64,000 bases of DNA, from positions 634,784 to 698,783 of the forward strand of contig NZ_SCIN01000001.1 in the NCBI RefSeq assembly GCF_004101245.1, given 5' to 3'. Below are positions 62,115 through 64,000 of the stretch, piece by piece. The stretch comes from Sphingomonas sp. UV9. Its GTDB lineage: Bacteria; Pseudomonadota; Alphaproteobacteria; Sphingomonadales; Sphingomonadaceae. Made by a program: the position numbers and the translations under genes. Every line of letters starts with the position of its first letter. Within the stretch, counting starts at the first letter, position 1. The notes below the pieces were generated by a model. The model saw nothing but the letters and a program-made list of their open reading frames with translations, ran no database searches and had not been told where the DNA came from.

Positions 62115-63280
62115 CGGGCTTGCGCGTGATGCTCGCGGCGCTGGCGATGACCGCCGCTGCACCGGTGTGGGCGGAAACACCTGCACCGGTGGCGGTGGCG
62201 GACACGGTCGTCGACACGCTGTCGGGACGCCTGTTCCCGATGCTCGGCGCGCTGGGGCGGTCACCCGCCGGGACGCTTGATACGCGGGCGCGGGCGGCAC
62301 GGATTGCGGCGTGCGGCGATACGCCTGCCTGCGTGATCGAGGCGACGATCTGGACCGATCAGGACCGGGCTACGATCGCCGCGGCGGTGCCACGCTTGGC
62401 AAAGACCGGCGTTCTGCGGTCGATGCAGCCGATTGCGGACCTGTCGCCGTCAGTAGGCATCGATCAGGAACTTGAAGCACTGAACGTCGTGCTGCGAGTC
62501 TACGGCCTCGGCACGCCGGGACGCTATCCCAAGATCGACGGTCCAATCTTCGCAACCGACTCTCCGTTCTTTGCCGACAGCGTGAAGGTCGCGATCGATA
62601 CCGCGCGCGCCGCATCCGATGCGCCGCCCGCTACCATCGCGGCGAGCGTGCGGCTGGCACTGGCGTTGCTGGATGCGAACGATGCGACGGCCGCAACGCG
62701 GTTCGAACCCCTCGACCAGCGCGAGAACGCAGGCGCACTTAGGCTTGCGGCGCGAACGGACTGGAAAGCCTTCCGCTATTCGCTGCTGATCGTCCCCGGC
62801 GTCGGCCCCGAGGATGTCGCCACCACGCTCAGCCCACGCAGCAAGCTCCACGCGCTGCTCGCCGCGCAACGCTATCGCCAGGGTCTGGCGCCGTTCATCC
62901 TCGTCTCGGGCAGCGCGGTGCACCCGCGCGGCACGCGGTTCGTCGAAGCCGTCGAGATCCGCCGCGCGCTGATCGAGCGCTACGGCATCCCTGCCGATCG
63001 CGTGATCCTCGAACCCTATGCGCGGCACACGACGACAAACCTGCGCAACGCGACGCGGCGGATGGTGGCGCTCGGCATCCCGCTCGACCGACCCACGCTG
63101 ATCGTCACCGACGCCGAGCAGAGCAAATACATCGAGAGCCCGACCTTCACCGACCGTAACCGCACGGAACTGGGCTATCTGCCGGGCACGGTCGGTCGGC
63201 GGTTGTCGGTGTATGATCTGGAATTCCGGCCGTCGCGGCTATCCCTGCGCCACGATCCGCGCGATCCTCTCGACCCATGA
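62111..63280 (+). CDS. YdcF/ElyC (DUF218) family protein, exported
   Basis: A 389-aa protein starting at GTG 62111, with a signal peptide (LRVMLAALAMTAAAPVWAE), a helical N-terminal region of about 200 residues and a C-terminal DUF218 domain (FRYSLLIVPGVGPED, RYRQGLAPFILVSGSAVHP, RYGIPADRVILEPYARHTTT, PTLIVTDAEQSKYI). The biochemical role of DUF218 is unsettled; in sphingomonads and relatives such proteins occur with TonB receptors and GH92 enzymes. It overlaps both neighbours by four bases. Confidence 0.88.
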   Translation: MTGLRVMLAALAMTAAAPVWAETPAPVAVADTVVDTLSGRLFPMLGALGRSPAGTLDTRARAARIAACGDTPACVIEATIWTDQDRATIAAAVPRLAKTGVLRSMQPIADLSPSVGIDQELEALNVVLRVYGLGTPGRYPKIDGPIFATDSPFFADSVKVAIDTARAASDAPPATIAASVRLALALLDANDATAATRFEPLDQRENAGALRLAARTDWKAFRYSLLIVPGVGPEDVATTLSPRSKLHALLAAQRYRQGLAPFILVSGSAVHPRGTRFVEAVEIRRALIERYGIPADRVILEPYARHTTTNLRNATRRMVALGIPLDRPTLIVTDAEQSKYIESPTFTDRNRTELGYLPGTVGRRLSVYDLEFRPSRLSLRHDPRDPLDP

Positions 63281-64000
63281 ACAAGTATTTCAGACGCGCG
63301 ACCCCGGTAAACACCCCTGCCCCCACCCCGGCGAAGACCGGGGCCCAATTGGGGGGCGGCAGTAATCGAGGATGGCGCTCCATTATGCCGACCTTCCCAA
63401 TTGGGCCCCGGCCTTCGCCGGGGTGGTTGGGCTGCCCGCTTTCCCTTGCCCTACTCCTCACCCCAGCCGCCCTCACCGCGCAAGAAACCCCTGCCGACCT
63501 CGTCGACCCCTTCGTCGGCACGCTCGCCGACTTCGGCCAACTCTCCCCCGCCGCGGTCGCCCCGTTCGGGATGATGCAGCTCGGCCCGGATACCAGCCCC
63601 GCCAACCACGCAGGCTACGACCACGCGGCAACCACGCTGCTCGGCTTCTCGCATACCCGCGGCGTCGGAGTCGGCTGTGGCGGTGCGGGCGGCGACCTGA
63701 TGATCTCGCTGCGCTATGCGGGGAGCACCGGCACCGCGCGGATCGACAAGGCCGACGAACAGGCACGAGCCGGCACGTACCGGGTGCGCTACGACGGCGG
63801 CATCCTCGCCGAGATGGCGGCGACGCGCGGTGCGGGCGTGTTGCGATTCACCCTGCCCCGCGCCGGCCCAGTCGACCTGCGGATCGACCCACGACACAGC
63901 TATTCGAAACGCCTGTCCGCCAGTTGGGCAAGCCTCGCCAGCGACGACCTCCGCACCGACCTCGTCGCGGGCACGGTCTGCGACCAGGGTGCCTATCATC
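63277..64000 (+). CDS. GH92 family alpha-mannosidase, N-terminal part (cut by window edge)
   Basis: Opens at ATG 63277 (ATGA overlap with the YdcF stop) and runs off the window with 241 codons present. After a hydrophobic export-signal segment (CPLSLALLLTPAALTAQ) comes the GH92 N-terminal signature: DLVDPFVGT, AVAPFGMMQLGPDT, AGYDHAATTLLGFSHTRGVG and GCGGAGGDLMI. GH92 enzymes are Ca-dependent exo-alpha-mannosidases (often alpha-1,2). The first ~50 codons coincide with a family-B-like palindrome, so they code for repeat sequence (TPAKTGAQLGGG .. FPIGPRPSPGW); an alternative ATG is at 63385. Catalytic residues lie beyond the window. Confidence 0.9.
   Translation, partial: MNKYFRRATPVNTPAPTPAKTGAQLGGGSNRGWRSIMPTFPIGPRPSPGWLGCPLSLALLLTPAALTAQETPADLVDPFVGTLADFGQLSPAAVAPFGMMQLGPDTSPANHAGYDHAATTLLGFSHTRGVGVGCGGAGGDLMISLRYAGSTGTARIDKADEQARAGTYRVRYDGGILAEMAATRGAGVLRFTLPRAGPVDLRIDPRHSYSKRLSASWASLASDDLRTDLVAGTVCDQGAYH
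63323..63426. repeat. Family B-like palindrome inside the start of the GH92 gene
   Basis: Arms CCACCCCGGCGAAGACCGGG..GCCCAATTGGG (from 63323) and CCCAATTGGGCCCCGGCCTT..CGCCGGGGTGG (63396-63426) are inverted copies separated by about 40 bases. It is located wholly within the open reading frame and contributes coding sequence. Confidence 0.85.

Overview
The window is high-GC chromosomal DNA whose gene set and protein sequences look like Sphingomonas or a close sphingomonad (Alphaproteobacteria). The evidence is a PhoK/PafA-type alkaline phosphatase, an alphaproteobacterial tonB-exbB-exbD-exbD cluster, a large TonB-dependent receptor coupled to a YdcF protein and a GH92 mannosidase, a psp operon followed by extra small membrane proteins, purC-purS-purQ, and four or more families of intergenic palindromic repeats. 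No phage, plasmid or insertion-sequence hallmark is visible. Both edges cut genes: an amidase at the left and a GH92 enzyme at the right.

Layout. 1-4000: amidase tail, two adjacent acyl-CoA dehydrogenases and a TesB thioesterase (acyl-CoA catabolism). 4004-8774: exported amidohydrolase, 3-hydroxyisobutyrate-dehydrogenase-like reductase, threonine ammonia-lyase, Bpt N-end-rule leucyltransferase. 8851-12121: one-base-overlap operon of circularly permuted ATP-grasp, alpha-E protein and a transglutaminase-like protein lacking the catalytic Cys. 12197-18469: DsbD-like thiol reductase, PhoK-type phosphatase, beta-helix protein, CPA2 antiporter. 18613-22528: pspF diverging from a sigma-54-type promoter that should drive a 47-aa ORF, pspA, pspB, pspC and four further one-TM/coiled-coil proteins sharing a PspB-like C-terminal helix. 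22645-26377: SufE, a [2Fe-2S] protein, a J-domain protein, and a SulP transporter overlapping a beta-carbonic anhydrase.

26418-36166: a TPR/TonB-C-domain protein, RNase P RNA, an AmiD-type amidase diverging from dcd, a gene-poor 0.74 kb gap, a small TPR protein, the tonB-exbB-exbD-exbD cluster with a strong terminator, a probable lipoprotein, and folB with a small partner. 36521-48848: GNAT, then coupled DUF1285, CoA pyrophosphatase and CCA-adding enzyme, a GGDEF-EAL protein, parC, an exported HGGCW hydrolase coupled to kynureninase, a gene broken by an in-frame TAA, and purCSQ. 48994-50705: queuosine-precursor transporter, tRNA-Arg(TCT), Crp/Fnr regulator.

51273-57234: a two-partner secretion pair (transporter plus haemagglutinin-like exoprotein with 47 Ala-Pro dipeptides), an L,D-transpeptidase starting right after it, and a convergent prolyl-4-hydroxylase-like oxygenase. 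57510-58269: a small membrane protein and a frameshifted HExxH protein. 58321-64000: a ROK-family regulator diverging from a TonB receptor, YdcF protein and GH92 glycosidase, all translationally coupled: a mannose-containing-glycan utilisation locus.

The points most worth follow-up are the extended psp operon, the Cys-less transglutaminase in the ATP-grasp operon, the repeat-derived N-terminus of the GH92 enzyme, the Ala-Pro exoprotein near a prolyl hydroxylase, and the two disrupted genes. Functions are assigned from recognised motifs and family resemblance only; no database search was run.
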